64,000 nt of DNA from Phylloscopus collybita (lineage: Eukaryota; Chordata; Aves; Passeriformes; Phylloscopidae). Positions within the stretch are counted from its first letter, which is position 1. The number at the start of each line of letters is the position of its first letter. Below are positions 39,642 through 52,286 of this stretch, piece after piece. The stretch is taken from contig JAJNNQ010000026.1 in the NCBI GenBank assembly GCA_027886175.1, positions 27,546,001 through 27,610,000 of the forward strand. Reading direction: 5' to 3'. A program made the translations under genes and the position numbers. The notes below the pieces were generated by a model that was not told where the DNA came from, ran no database searches, and worked only from the letters and a program-made list of their open reading frames with translations.

Positions 39642-41317
39642 CTGAATCTGGCTGTTTGAATCAACTTATGATCCAACAGGTGGACTGTGTATGTCATGAA
39701 GAAGACCCTCTGTTTCAGTTGTACTGAATGTGTTCCACCTCTCATGGGGTATCTACATGGGCTGGGAAAGTGGGGGAGAGGGGAGAGAGGGAAAGCATCA
39801 AGCATTACCAGTTAAGAGTACTGGGAGAGAAGTTAGCAGTCCCAGTTTGTGTATCAGTGGCTGTTAGGAGATTCAGCCCCATCAACTGACTGTTCAGCAT
39901 CAATATGAAACCATTTATTGGTGCAGGGGTCTTCAGCCCAGGTATCATCTCCTGTAAGTGGGGGCTATATAGATGTCCTCACTCTGTTTTGCTTCCTATA
40001 GTCCAGTGGTGTGAAAAATCAAATTGTTTTGTAGATACCAAACTGGGTTAAAAGACAGTTTTTCATATGCTGATAAACAGACTTTTACTGTGAGATGGGA
40101 CATAAAATAGAAACAGAAACCATGACTTCTACTTGCCTTGTATTGCAATCACACAGCTTGTGCAGAAAACATGCAGAAAACTCCCTTCCTAAATGAGACT
40201 TTCATGGCATGCCTGAGCTTTTCCTACCCCTTTATACTGTATTTCAGGGCTGTGAGTCCCAGGAAACTGAAAACCTTTCCCTTCACAGAAATAGAGATCA
40301 GCACAAAAAGTAGTGATCCTGAAAAATAATGCTGAGTGCTACAGAGCTTACATTTTACTACTATTGCTTCTGGATTTAGCAGCTTCTTCTTCTTCTACCT
40401 GCTGCTTCTAATTCATTCACCAACTTCTACAGGAGGCATACAAGTTTTCCTACCGGTTTCCTACCTACCTTTGATACAGTCAGTATCAAAGTCAGATAGT
40501 CATCTCAGCTAACAGATGAACAAAATGAAAGCAATTTTGAAGTTAATCTTTTCTTCCTTCACATATAGAGAGAAGTAAATAGTACTCTTCCACAAAGCAG
40601 TGCTTACTAAAACGAGAATATTTTACTATTGCAACATATCATTCAGAAGAAAAATAACACGGGCTAAGGTCCTCTTATATGGGATCTGCAATGAAGTAAT
40701 GCCTGCAGGTTTCCAGCTGGGCTCAAAAAAAAGAGTTCTCCTGTAAAGCAGAAAACTGCTGCTCTTTACAACTGCACATACATTTGCAGTAAGTTTCCCT
40801 GGCATGTTACATTTAAACATTATATCAAAATGAAGTATATTTTCAGTGCAATCACTTCTTTTTCAACTCTGTATCTTAAAGCTTACATAACACTTCTTTT
40901 CCAAGGTGCACTATTTGTCGCATTAGGAGAGTCACTGAAGTTTGCAGCAACTTCAATAGCAATTACTAAAGAGTAGGTCTGGCTTTTTAAAATATAAATA
41001 GCAGATAGTTTCAAGTGCCAAAAATATCTGTGCTGTCCTTGCCTGCATTACAAAAACAGAAGTCTATAAACAGCTGAATGCAGCTCTTCTATTCACTTTA
41101 CCACCTGTGGAGCTGTTGCTTCTTGCACACCAGCAAAAGGAGAAAAAAGGGATGTGTTGAACTGCAGATGTGTTAACATCCATGGAAACAGCACAGACAC
41201 AAACCAAAAGAGTGTACTTCACAAATAATTTTACAGCTCCTTAATGACTTATAATGTTAGCAATTTTACTGATTATAAGGAACATCTTAGAAGTCATTTA
41301 ACAGTCCATTATAATTG

Positions 41318-41882
41318 TGTTGGGGAGGATGAAGCAGGAAGGCCCTGCAGAGATGATTTATTGGTGAAAGATACTAAGAGTGTAAAACCTGCAGGAGAGA
41401 TAGAGTTAAAAGCAAGATTTGAGCTACAGAATGCTAAGCAGGAAGAGGGTGATTAAGTTAGCTGAGGACCAGGACCCTGGTGATTGAGCAATACTCCTCC
41501 CCAGACAAAGGGATGCAAAAGGGGGTTGGGCCCTGCCAGGTAGCAGGAAAAAGGTGGTTTTTCAGGTTTTTAGCATGTAGAATAGTGTGGTAATGTAGTA
41601 GTTCTCATAGGCTCTATGTAAATTCTGTAGGTTTTGTATCCTGTACTGGTTGGTTGGTGCTAACCAGAATATTCAGCATAGAAAGGGATAAAATGTAATG
41701 TAACAGAAAATTTGCTCTCTCGGACTTTCCCTTCTGCTGCTCCCTTCCTTTCCCATTGCTTCCCCCTGACCTCTGGAAGACCACACTTCAGCCGTGCTGC
41801 TCAGGTTGCCTGTCACGACCAATAAACCACGTGTCCTAAAAGCATCCCGGTCTCCGGAAATCTCTCATCGAACCCCTTTGCA
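41318..41882 (+). mobile_element. Solo LTR-like element of an endogenous retrovirus
   Basis: The element begins TGTTGGGGAGGATGAAGCAG and ends near ACCCCTTTGCA, so it has TG...CA ends. It has a TATA-like GGGATAAAATG and an AATAAA polyadenylation signal at 41821-41826, followed by a short C-rich R/U5-like end (CACGTGTCC, GGTCTCCGG). Length (about 565 bp) and layout fit a retroviral LTR in plus orientation, opposite to RIMS1. No internal viral genes flank it, so it is a solo LTR. I could not see a clean target-site duplication, and the ends are therefore approximate. Family assignment would need a bird repeat library. Confidence 0.55.
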
Positions 41883-42937
41883 GCCCATTTCTTATATAGT
41901 TGGATTATCTTTCATATTAGAAAGTGTTTCTCATATGAAACTATTTATATTTCTAGATTTAACTCCCAAAACCACGAAGAATACAAGATTTCAGAGCTTT
42001 GAAAATTAAATGAGTGTCTATCCTTTGACTAGAAATAAAGCCCCAGGTGACTAACCTTGACAAATATGTGCTCATTATGTGCTTAAAATGAGGAAATGAA
42101 ATAAGAAAATAAAATGGGCTTTAAAATGAGGTCATTAACATGAGGGAAGAGGAATCCAGACCAGCTGCACAGATTCACCCAGGGACTTATACAAGTCTTG
42201 AGATCACAGCCATCTTTTCAGGCACTCTAATGAGGATTTTTGTCAGAAAAAAGCACCTTGAGTTTTATGATTGCTCACATAGGGCTCCTCTGAATGCTGC
42301 TGGCATTCAGAATGAATGGCATTCACAGCCCAGCAGTTGGCACCTTAGGGTGTTCAGGACTCATCACTGACTCCCACCAGCTTCTGTCTTAGGAGCAGCT
42401 CACACCATGGTCTAGAGCCCACTAAGCACCAGTGATTCTAAAGAACTCTTCCTATAATTGTATCTAATTCCTGTGAACACTGATCAGCTTCCCAACAGGG
42501 AACAGTAAGAATGAGCAAGTCAAACCATGAGGAAACTGCAGTGAAGCCTGCAGATCAAATAAATGGAACTCACTAAATTTTGTGAAATCCAGCCAGTACT
42601 GGACTGACTGCTATCTTAATATGACATACATTAAAGATTTTTTTCTTCAAGGTGGGTGAAGGGGACCAAAAGAAGATGCCACATCTATGTCCAAAAGCAT
42701 TTTCCATATACAGCCCTAGATGCCTTACCCAGGATGACATAAAACTTAACATTATCCTATCAGCCCAAGTATCCTACCGAGCCCCGCTTTAGACATTAAC
42801 TGTTAACACATATGAGCTAAGACAGTTGCTATTGAATTAAATCCACAGTGCCACTGAACAAATGCCATGATTACACTTTTATACGAAATGCTTTTCATCA
42901 CACACAGTCTAAAGTCAGTAGTGCATCTAATTATAGT

Positions 42938-42959
42938 GATATCCTTTTCAAAGGATATC
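42938..42959. repeat. Perfect 10-bp inverted repeat
   Basis: GATATCCTTT and AAAGGATATC are separated by TC. Intronic; no associated feature. Confidence 0.8.
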
Positions 42960-43510
42960 CTAATGCTCTAATCCTAGTGCTCTAATCAGTAACTCTCTTG
43001 AATAAACAGAACTTCCAAAAAAATGGAAAGCTGGAGCAGCTGCATCATGGTGTTTGTGTTCTATGTGTGGCGTCTGGAATAAAAAAACACTTAGTGCATT
43101 TTGAATTAAAAGGCTAATTGAGTTACACTGTAATTCACCTCTGTGCAAATCAGGAATTATGCCACCAAATGTTTTGATTCTCTCAAGCACTGAACAGCAC
43201 AAATATGTGCACACTAGCCACTACAGTCTTACCAATATATAAGAAGGGCAGACATGTTTAAAGCTCTTCTTTAAACCCTTTTGACAAATCCTCAGAGGTC
43301 TGGTGGTTTTTAAAATTTATTTTGTTTTGTTTTGCTTATTAGAAGTCAACTTCTTCAACTAAATTATGGAGTCTTTCCACTGCACTGGGAGGAAATAAGG
43401 ATGCGAACTCTGTGAAAGTCTCAAAACAGAGTGGAACAGCCATGAAGATGTGTATACAAATGTTGCAGGGCAGACAGTTACCTGTTCAAAATCCATCAAA
43501 ATAACTATTT

Positions 43511-43530
43511 AACATCCATTAATGGATGTT
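43511..43530. repeat. Perfect 20-bp palindrome
   Basis: AACATCCATTAATGGATGTT reads identically on both strands with no spacer. The central ATTA/TAAT cores resemble paired homeodomain sites, but nothing else here marks an enhancer. Confidence 0.85.
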
Positions 43531-46299
43531 CAAAACTGAAACCTGCATGGTGCATGCTTAGAAAACTATTGCTTGCTTACTGAAACCAGAAAATTGAGAA
43601 ACTGAGTGGGAAAAATTCTGAAACTGTAATGCATCACAAATTGACTGGAAATTGTGAAGGACCAGTTAAAATATCTCTGTTTAAAAAAGGCTTGTTTCAA
43701 TATAAGAGAAAATTTATTTAACTTTCAGGAATTATTTTGTATATGCATAATTAACCATTGCAAATACAATGCAGTCCCATACCGAAGGAAAATCTTTGAA
43801 TGATTTAGAGAATTTAGTGTGTAATAAAACAAGCATATTTGCAAATGCAAAAATATTGGAAGAATCAAATCCATGTGAGCTGATTGCTCTGAAATGCAGA
43901 ACAGACTATTTTCTCAATGTTCAGCACAGTATAATTTCTTTAATAAACATTTATTTTCTGGAGCAGAGGGAAAATACTGCTATTTGGGAAAGAAAGAATT
44001 ACTTTGGTTAAAGAGGGAAAAAACTCTACTTGCAATTGCTATATCTTTAATAGTCAGTCAATAGTTCTTTTTCAGTATTCCAGAATGCCTACTATATCAC
44101 TTAATATTTTCTTTTTTTTTTTTTTTTTAATTTAAAGTAAGTCTTGTTTCTGAAGCTTTTGAAGACTTTTCACAAATTCTGGCAACAGAAATTGGGTACA
44201 GTCTTCTGTTCTGAGAAGTCTCAGTTATCAGCTTTACCACCATAGCTGATATGACATACTACATTTTCATTAGAGCTGTCCAAATCTTCATCTGTCTTGG
44301 TTATTTTCTTGACTCTTTCACCATTTTCTCAAGATAGAGAAAGACAGTAGCAGAAGGTTTGCTTTGGTAACATTTTTTAAATTATGACTATCACTATAGT
44401 GAGATGAAGCAAAAACCACATCCCTGAATATCATGGAGTGTAAAAATGGGCTAATATAATTAGCACTTCTCCAAGTGCTTAATTTCTCAACCCTTAAAAA
44501 TTAATTCTATGTTGGACCATCTTTTCCAGGACTAGAACATTATCATGTAGAAAATACATGAAAAGTTAAAGATTTAAAGTCCAGGGCAGTTCTTCTTTCT
44601 ACCATTTTTGTATGGAAAATAGAGCAGAACACAAAGTACTCCAAAAATACTTCTCTATAACAACTGACAGAGAATTTGCTTCTTCAAAATTTTCCTCATA
44701 CTTTTAGGAAAAAAAAATCTGAATGGAATAATTTCAGCGTTCTTTTGATTTAGTACTCATTATGGTTTTAATTTTGATTTTCCACATTTGAAACCAAAAG
44801 AAGATCCTAGGAAACTCAAGATTCTAAGGATAGGAGAAATTTGTAACATTGCAGGTTGTGTTCTAACAAGTATTCAACCATACATTGGATCTATGCTGAT
44901 CAAATAAGAAAAACATATTGGAGGGCCAAAATGATGCTTATCATAAATATTAGGATTAAAAAATATATTTCAGAATGATAAATACACAAATTTCAATCAA
45001 TCTGTAAGCATATATAAGCTAACTCAGAAACTTGGCCTTTGACTCTGAATAAAGGTCATCCTGGCAAAAGTCCTCAGATTGCATATTACCTTTCTCTCAC
45101 GAAAATTTTATCAAACCTATTTTGACTACTTTTTTCTAACATGTTAAGTGGTTGGAAAGTGTGAGAGAGATGCACTGCATCTCACCCTCTTGTCCTGAGC
45201 GAACTTCTTTTGAAGATAACAGCAAACCCAGAACTGTTCTAATGCAAATGAAATGTTCTAATCAAACAAATTCCTGCTTCTGATAGAGGATTTCATTAGA
45301 AAATTCCGCCGCAGCTGTTGAGCTTTTCTTTAGTAGCACTGATATCCCACAATTTGGCCATTAAGGACCTAAGGTCTAATTTCTCTTCCTTTTGAGAACT
45401 GTTCATTTAAGTTCTTATTTAAGCTGTCTGCATATTTAACTGCAACAAGATCTTGAACCAATTTTTCAAATCTGTTAGATATTAAAAGTTGCCAGATTTC
45501 CTATTTAACCATTCCTAAGTAAATCTGTGATTTTTTTTTTTAGATGAGTACCTCACTTATACATTCTTTTAACCTTTATCTCCAGGAGCATCCTGTTCCT
45601 CACAGCTTGAATTGTAAGCAGCAGTGCAAATGTGCAAGACACTTTCATCAGTTTGCTTAGAACCTATACAGTTTAAATTACAAAGTTATGGGCTATCATT
45701 TTAGCCTTATCAAGAAAGTGCAATTCCTCTTTACAACTTTGATAATGTAATTTCAATATATTCCATTATCACAGAAATTCTTTATGCTTTTATTAGAAAA
45801 GGAAATCAAAGTAATCAGTAGGTACTTCAAGAAAGGAAATACTTTATCTCTGACATTATTAGGATGCAACAAAAGTATACAAATATGAGAACATCTGCAT
45901 GGGACTGGATCTAGTTCTGTCTAGCTCTCTACACATCAGACCAATCTAAGGGCCAATCTACTCTTTCATGAGCTACTTTTCCAAACTCCAGGGATTGGAA
46001 GTCTGAGGACTTCCTAAACTAGATGTAATAAGTCTCTTTTTAACAGATGTTGAAGGATCTTTCTTTCCTGAATTAGTTTTTAAGTATTTTGGTTTTTACA
46101 GATTCATTTTAGTAATGTCCAAGACTAAGTCTAATGCACGTCAGATGGGGCAAAAATGGTGCTAAAAAGCTACTACTTGAAGACATTTCTGTCAGGCTTT
46201 AAAATCCAGTACTCTTGAAGGTTATATAATATTTTAAATGAACAAGATTATGCCTTTAATTTTCAAGCCAAAGTATCATTCCAAGACTACTGACTTTAC

Positions 46300-46412
46300 C
46301 TTGGTGTATTGCTCACGCTCATGTTCTTGGCTAGAACCAGACCCTGATGTCTGATTATAACGGTGCACTTTCATTTTCATCTGTCTCGTTCGCTCCTCCA
46401 CTACTAAGCTTG
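46300..46412 (-). CDS. RIMS1: RIMS1 coding exon (SLVVEERTRQMKMKVHR...)
   Basis: Internal exon of RIM1, 113 nt, with acceptor TTTTTGCAG and donor CCAAG/GTAAAG. It opens with two bases that complete an Ala codon, then reads SLVVEERTRQMKMKVHR, then YNQTSGSGSSQEHEREQYTK, ending at phase 0. The block VVEERTRQMKMKVHR is strongly conserved in RIM1 and has a recognisable counterpart in RIM2. The charged VVEERTRQMKMKVHR part looks helical, and the SGSGSSQE part looks flexible. It splices in frame to the exon ending at 37026. Differences from mammals (for example HEREQYTK where I recall LDREQYSK) are conservative. No catalytic role is expected; it is linker between C2A and C2B. Confidence 0.95.
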
Positions 46413-47166
46413 CTGCAAAAACACACAATGAAAATCAATTAAAAATAGAGAAAAAGTTTTGGAAAAAAACAAATGGTTTATCAACAATTTTAGCTTATTT
46501 CCATTTCAACAAAACAAAGAAATGTACAAACATGTAGAACAAGCAGGGTGTAAACACAGAACAAAGGAACACTAATGTCAAGAAGTCAATCACTTTCATT
46601 TGCAAGAGTCTTTACCTGAAAATGGGCAGACATCTCAATTTCTACATATAATCAACTGGTGCAACAGATATGAAAAGAGTGAAAAAATGTATGTGGTAGG
46701 CTGAATGATAAACCTGTTAAATATTCTGGATGCAGGGGATGTAAATCCATGATCATATAAGCATGTGTTTAAACGTAGAAAATATTACAGTAGCATTCTA
46801 AGAATTAATTCATGAAACAGGCTATTAAAATTTATTTTTAAAGTAATTAACTCCTCCTATTATCTTGAAACATAGTAGTTTTACATAGCTAACATAGTTT
46901 AACATAAGACTATTTGAGAGGAATAGTTTCTGCATTCAACCAGTCATATCAAAACCACAGTAATTTACTAGTATTTTTTGATTTTTTTTTAACAAGACCT
47001 CCTTTAAAATCACTACTTTGCTTTACTTCAAATAATTATTTGTTCTTGTGCTTTCAACTTCCATATGTCAGTGTCTCTCTAAAAACAGAAATCTTGCACC
47101 TTTCAAGGGGTTGTGGTGCTATAAAGAACATCTTCAACTTGAACAAGTTATGGCAATGAATATTGG

Positions 47167-47201
47167 CTCTGTTGGTGCAAGACGACCTTGCACTAACAGA
47201 G
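47167..47201. repeat. 15-bp hairpin with one G-T pair
   Basis: CTCTGTTGGTGCAAG pairs with CTTGCACTAACAGAG around a 5-nt loop. The stem does not extend further, so a miRNA precursor is unlikely. Confidence 0.75.
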
Positions 47202-47537
47202 AGAGTGGTGTGAAGGCTTCTTCCAAGTAACTTAACTCTTGTGGTAGTGAGTAAATTTCAAAAGGATCTATATATTTTGCTATTCTTTAACTTTGTAGCA
47301 TTTTAAATTCAAAGTAATACATCAATACCATGAAAACTGTCACTTTTTAACACTTCTAGAACTAGACCCGAGTATTTATTAGTAACTATTCTAAATCACA
47401 GGAGTATTCACTACATTCATTGTGGTTTAACAAGTTATAACATCTCAGAAAAACTTCTTTTAAGTTGGATTTTTATGTCACAAATTTAATTTTATTTGAG
47501 ACAAGCTCCACAAAATGTTCTGCTTTTGTGCCAACGA

Positions 47538-47570
47538 TATATATATATTTATATATATATAGATTTATAT
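47538..47570. repeat. (TA)n-type microsatellite
   Basis: Imperfect TA dinucleotide run interrupted by TTTA units. Low complexity, no further signal. Confidence 0.75.
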
Positions 47571-49760
47571 TTCTCTCTACAAAACAACTACTTTTATAAG
47601 TCAAAGAGCTCCTCCTCAGATTCATGACAGGAGAGAGACACCTATACTAAAGCTGCATGTAATCAACTTGCAATCACAAAACACAGAAAGTTTTAAATGA
47701 CTGGGAAATAAGTACTCCATGGATTTTCAGTTGTCACGAGTGGCTTTTATGCTGTTAGTTCACTGTAGCATTTACAGATTTATTTTTTTTTTGTCTGTGC
47801 TTTGCCAGCACAAAGATACAAGTTAAAAAAAAAAATAAGCAGTACACTCAGGGTTGGATATTTTAAACTGTAAGTTACTGCACAAATCACAATTGTGCCT
47901 GCACATACCATTTGTAGCTTCCATGTAGAAATGATAAAATATCTGTGTGCTAGTTGGGTATGAAAATATATATAAAGGCATCAATGTGGATTCCTTCCAC
48001 ATTTCTTATTTAAAAATAAAAAACTTAAGTACAATAAACTACATTACAATTCTGCCACAACTGCAAATTTAAGGTATGAAATAAAGTTATCATTGTCTTC
48101 AATCACCCATTTGCAGAGTCCAATCTAGCAAATTCTGCACATGCAGAATGTCACACTGGGCCCAGCAATTACTCCAGATGACTAATTACGTCAGTAAATG
48201 TGTACCTTAATTGCAATGAGTCCAGTTCCACCATCAGATATGCAGGCACAGCTCCAATTACTTCAATGGAAGTTGCATGGAGGCATCTGAAGGCAAAATT
48301 GAGCACTTTAGGTGAAATTTTTAAAGATGGCCTCTTATTTCAAGGACAGATATGAAAGGATTAAGATAGATCAATTAAAGTAAAAAAATGGGTATCTTAA
48401 TCCTATCATACATGCAGAAACAGACTGAGGATATGAAATCAGAGGGAAAAATGAGACCCCTTTAAAAATTTAGCCCTACATGTGTATGGTGCAGATGAGA
48501 GTTGCTCTAAATATTACCCTTTCATTGTGTCAATTTTAGGTTCTTGCGCTAGCTGTATGTTATACTAAATAATATATATGATATGTTACCCTGTGTTACC
48601 TATGATACCTGGGAAAGAATATTCTATTATGTAATGAAATGCTATTTCAGAGGTTATTACTTCAGTCAAAAGTTAGTAAATATTCAATCTTAATTCTGTA
48701 ATTCTTGATTTTTGTTATGTTTAAATCCTTAAGCTTAACACACTTATGTTCTGGTTTTCTTTTATATATATATGACTACATTAAAGAACATGAGAATAAT
48801 TAATGAGGACTGGGAAGTAAATCTAAATTCTCTAATGGACAGTTTTGATTTTGTGCATGAAGTACAATGTAATTTAGCACCAATTAGCTGTGAATTTATT
48901 TCTAAGCATGCAGTTGCATGAAACTACTCTAGAAAATCCAACTGTGTTCTTTCCAGCTTTGTTCACCATGCACATCTGAGCATATGTATGAATGTAGCTC
49001 AGTTCTGTGATGGAAAATTACATCTGCCTGACTAGTGGTTTGGTAAAATCTTTACATATTAATCACGAGAAGCAGAAAAGAATCTAACATGGGAGCAAAA
49101 GCACATTAGCAAAATGGTAACAACCATAGGTAACAACACCATATGATTACATTGCTTGCTTGGAAAATGGCTGGTTACCACAGGTAACAAAAACTTGACA
49201 TAAAAATTACTTAGCCTGCTTCTTAGAAAAATATGGGTCTACTTTAATTTAGGACATCACTATTTTACAGAGTGCTTTTCCTGGAGGTCTTGAGAGGTAG
49301 AACTACACAGTAATTTATGGACCAAAGCACTATAATCCCAAGACCTTTAAATTCTAGAGTGGGTCTAGAATTAAAATATGAAGAATTGCCATAGGTGTCT
49401 CAAAATAGTGGTACAACTACAATCAATATCCATTGTGTCAATGTGTTATTCTCTGGTGTCAGAAGCCACACTTCAAAGAGCTGTAACTCCCATCTCTACA
49501 AGGGCTAATGATTCAGATGTGAGATTGATCAGAGTAAAAGTAATTGAGAGGAGAATTCATTGATCAGACTGCTTAAATAAAGGGTGCAACTTTATAGCCA
49601 AAGCTTACTACTAATAAACCACGTGAAGGTTAACAACAATGATGTACATAAACAATCAAGCCATGCAGGAGAGAAAAGACAGACATATGAATGGAATCAA
49701 AATGTTATATTTCAATTCCATTGTCTATTTATAAACCCATCTGACTCCTGTAATTCCAGG

Positions 49761-50044
49761 TGTACTGGGTCTGGCTGGGATGGAGGCAATTTTCTTCAGC
49801 TGCCTGTTCTTCTAGCTGTGACTAAGTGTTGATAACACACCAGTGTTTTAGCAATTGCTGAGCAGTGCCTGTATAGGACCAAAGCCTTCTCTGTTCCTCA
49901 TGCTGCAGACCCTGCCCTGTCCTGGCTTCCCCCTGCCCCCAAGCAGGCTGTGAGAAGAAAAAGGTGGGACAGGTGACCCCAGCTGATCAGAGGGACCATT
50001 CCAAACCATATAGCATCATACTCAGCAATAAAAGTGGGGGTAGT
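49761..50044 (+). mobile_element. Bird endogenous-retrovirus LTR, truncated 3'
   Basis: It starts TGTACTGGGTCTGGCTGGGA and contains GTGTTGATAACACACCAGTG, TTGCTGAGCAGTGCC, and a final CTCAGCAATAAAAGTGGGGG. This layout is the one I know from a very common avian LTR family: TGTACTGGGT start, the GATAACACACCA motif and the CAGCAATAAAAG signal. The R/U5 part that normally follows is missing, so only U3 and the start of R remain. Plus orientation, antisense to RIMS1. Diverged and incomplete, with no viral genes. Confidence 0.82.
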
Positions 50045-51483
50045 ACAAAATATACAATTCTGTATGAAACTACTTGAAAGAAGCATGGAATAAACTAAAG
50101 AAAATAGCTACAGATCTTATTTTCAGCCTGTAATATACCCTCAAAGAAAATCAGGACAGACAATTAAGTTGTTTTTCCTTAAAGGAGATAGCCACTCAAT
50201 TTTTTTAAGACTTTACCTGTTTACTAAGATTTTATGTGCTAGTCACATTCCTTTTAATATATGACTATTATGTTAAGATTTATAGTTACATCTGGTGCCA
50301 CTAACTAGTTGACAGCCCTCATCTTTATTATTATCCTCAGACAACTACTATAGACATGTTTCAATCCCTAAATGCTGTTTAACTGAGGGAGAAGTTAGAA
50401 CTGGCTAGAATCCTAAATGTTCAGAATATATTCTACCTTTTCAATTATGTACAAAATAACACAACAATAACCTGATATACTAATGTATCAGATGTAGTAG
50501 GGCAGATAAAGTCTTCCTTTTTTCTTTAATAAAATTTTTCTGGACAGAATGTGTCATATGGCATATTTCTGTTATCCACACAATACGAATCCAAGAATTT
50601 AAGAAATATGACTTTAAAAGAAATTAAACTTGTATTATCATCAACAACAGACCAACCCTATGAAAATCATTGAGAGTTACAAAAGTAGCACTAATAGTAG
50701 TGGCCAGTGCAAAAGAAACAGAAGTAATTTTAAGGTCTAAAGTTCTCCCTTTAATGTTTAAAAGGGGGTCTAAACTCTATACTATATGCAAAATTCTCAA
50801 ATGATATGATGCCTTAAACACCCATTTATTAGGCTGACAGCATAATGTATGAAACTTATGTGGCATCATTTAAATAAGGATTGTATCACAGGCAGCAATA
50901 ATGAACAAGCAAGCAACAGCTGTAGCTGCCTTTCTACCTCTAGCTTTTTATTCCTGAGCTCTAAATTTTTACATATCCACCTCTTTCATATTGCAACATT
51001 CATCAAAGAGACTCTACATTCTGAGAATTTTGGAAAACAGTGTATTTTGTCAATAAATAACATCTAATAAGGATCCCCTCATACATTTCAAAAAAGGGTA
51101 GGTAAGTCAGATAAGTAATAAGATAAATGCTTAAAAAGTCAGGTGATTAAGCCCAGGAACAAATTTCCATCCCTTGTATTCATTGAGTGAAAACACCTTT
51201 TTAAAAGACATTCTTCCTCAAAGCCAAGCATTCTGGCTTAATGCCAGAATGACTGGTGACGTCACAAGGTCTGTGATTCAAACTGAAAATCATACTGTGC
51301 TTTTCTACTTGGTAGAAAACCTATGGATGTCACCATACAGGCCATACCATTTCTTGTAATGAGGAAGTCTGCAACAAACGCAGAATTTTCTCCTGAGGTA
51401 CTTCGTATTTCTGTTCAAGATGGTCAAGACAGAAAGAGGAAGTGCAGGCAAACAGTCTGACTTGGAAAGCCTCCAAGTCTTAC

Positions 51484-51573
51484 CTGCCCTATTAAGTGCT
51501 ACATAACGGGAAGAAATCGGCATCAAGATTTCAGATAGCTGTAACTCTTTCCAGAACAGATCACACATCCATC
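51484..51573 (-). CDS. Candidate 90-nt cassette exon in RIMS1 intron
   Basis: The minus strand has a strong donor (GGGCAG/GTAAGA) preceded by an open stretch that can start after the acceptor ATCATAAAG. The 90 nt between them would be read in the phase of this intron: GWMCDLFWKELQLSEILMPI then SSRYVALNRA, with a last single G. It would leave the RIMS1 frame unchanged. The peptide is more hydrophobic than the neighbouring RIM linker and I recognise no homologue. The acceptor has only a modest pyrimidine tract. A pseudo-exon matching the phase by chance is the main alternative. Confidence 0.22.
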
Positions 51574-52019
51574 CTTTATGATGCAAATTTTAAGAGAAAA
51601 GGTCTGGAAGTCTAAAATGACACAAAGATTTCTTACATAATGAAGTACTGAAAAGTAAGTTGAAGTGAAAATTTATCTCATAAACTTATAACAGTGCTTC
51701 TGGGGCAAACAAACAGGTTCAGGTAGGGGAAGAGAGAACTGCACTTATTCCAAAAGACAAGAAAGGTCTGACCTATTCTTCAATTTCAGTCTTCATATTA
51801 AGAAGAAAGGTTGAACAGTGACAAACAGTAACAGCTGTAGTTCAGTCTAGAAGCATGTACACAGCCTTTTCACACAGCAAAAGCTAGGAGATTCATCCAT
51901 CTGAGCAACTTAGATGCTCTCTGTGGATGGGAATCAAGGAGAAAAAAATCTATCTTGTTTGAGGAATTATATATGAAAAAATAAAAAAAATCTGTTTTGA
52001 GGAAGAAACTAGGCAGAAC

Positions 52020-52286
52020 TTATGTCCATAACAAAGGCAGAGAAACAAAGCAGCAACGAGACTTGGAAAATCTTCTAGTGCAGAGATGGCTACGTAGCAC
52101 AGCAAAGAAATGTCTCACTGGTGTTGGACCAGGATGATCCATTTCAGAAATAATACAGAGCCTTTGGTTCATTTCTGCTGATCCTTCAGGATGAGTTTTG
52201 CAGTATGCACACACAAAATATCCTTGCAGTAGGTTTCCTGGCTTTAAACATTCACAGCAAACTCTACCACGAAATTTAAAAAGCAC
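52020..52286 (-). other. Unexplained cysteine-rich open frame
   Basis: An 88-codon minus-strand frame from a non-ATG position reads LFKFRGRVCCECLKPGNLLQ, then GYFVCAYCKTHPEG, and later LRSHLCTRRFSKSRC. Two CxxC pairs about 17 residues apart look like a small zinc ribbon. An upstream TGA lies immediately before. There is no poly(A) tail and no splice-site pair in RIMS1 phase that I could fix. It may be part of an old retrocopy, or chance. I do not recognise the protein. Confidence 0.2.

Larger units (their letters stand above)
37027..46299 (-). other. RIMS1: RIMS1 intron between exons 46300-46412 and 36860-37026
   Basis: A 9.3 kb phase-0 intron (donor GTAAAG, acceptor TTGATCTCTAG). It contains an LTR-like element at about 41318-41882, an unexplained GC-richer block at about 39380-40010 open on both strands, a perfect 20-bp palindrome at 43511-43530 and a 10-bp inverted repeat at 42938-42959. 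The remainder is AT-rich sequence in which I see no gene. Confidence 0.85.
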
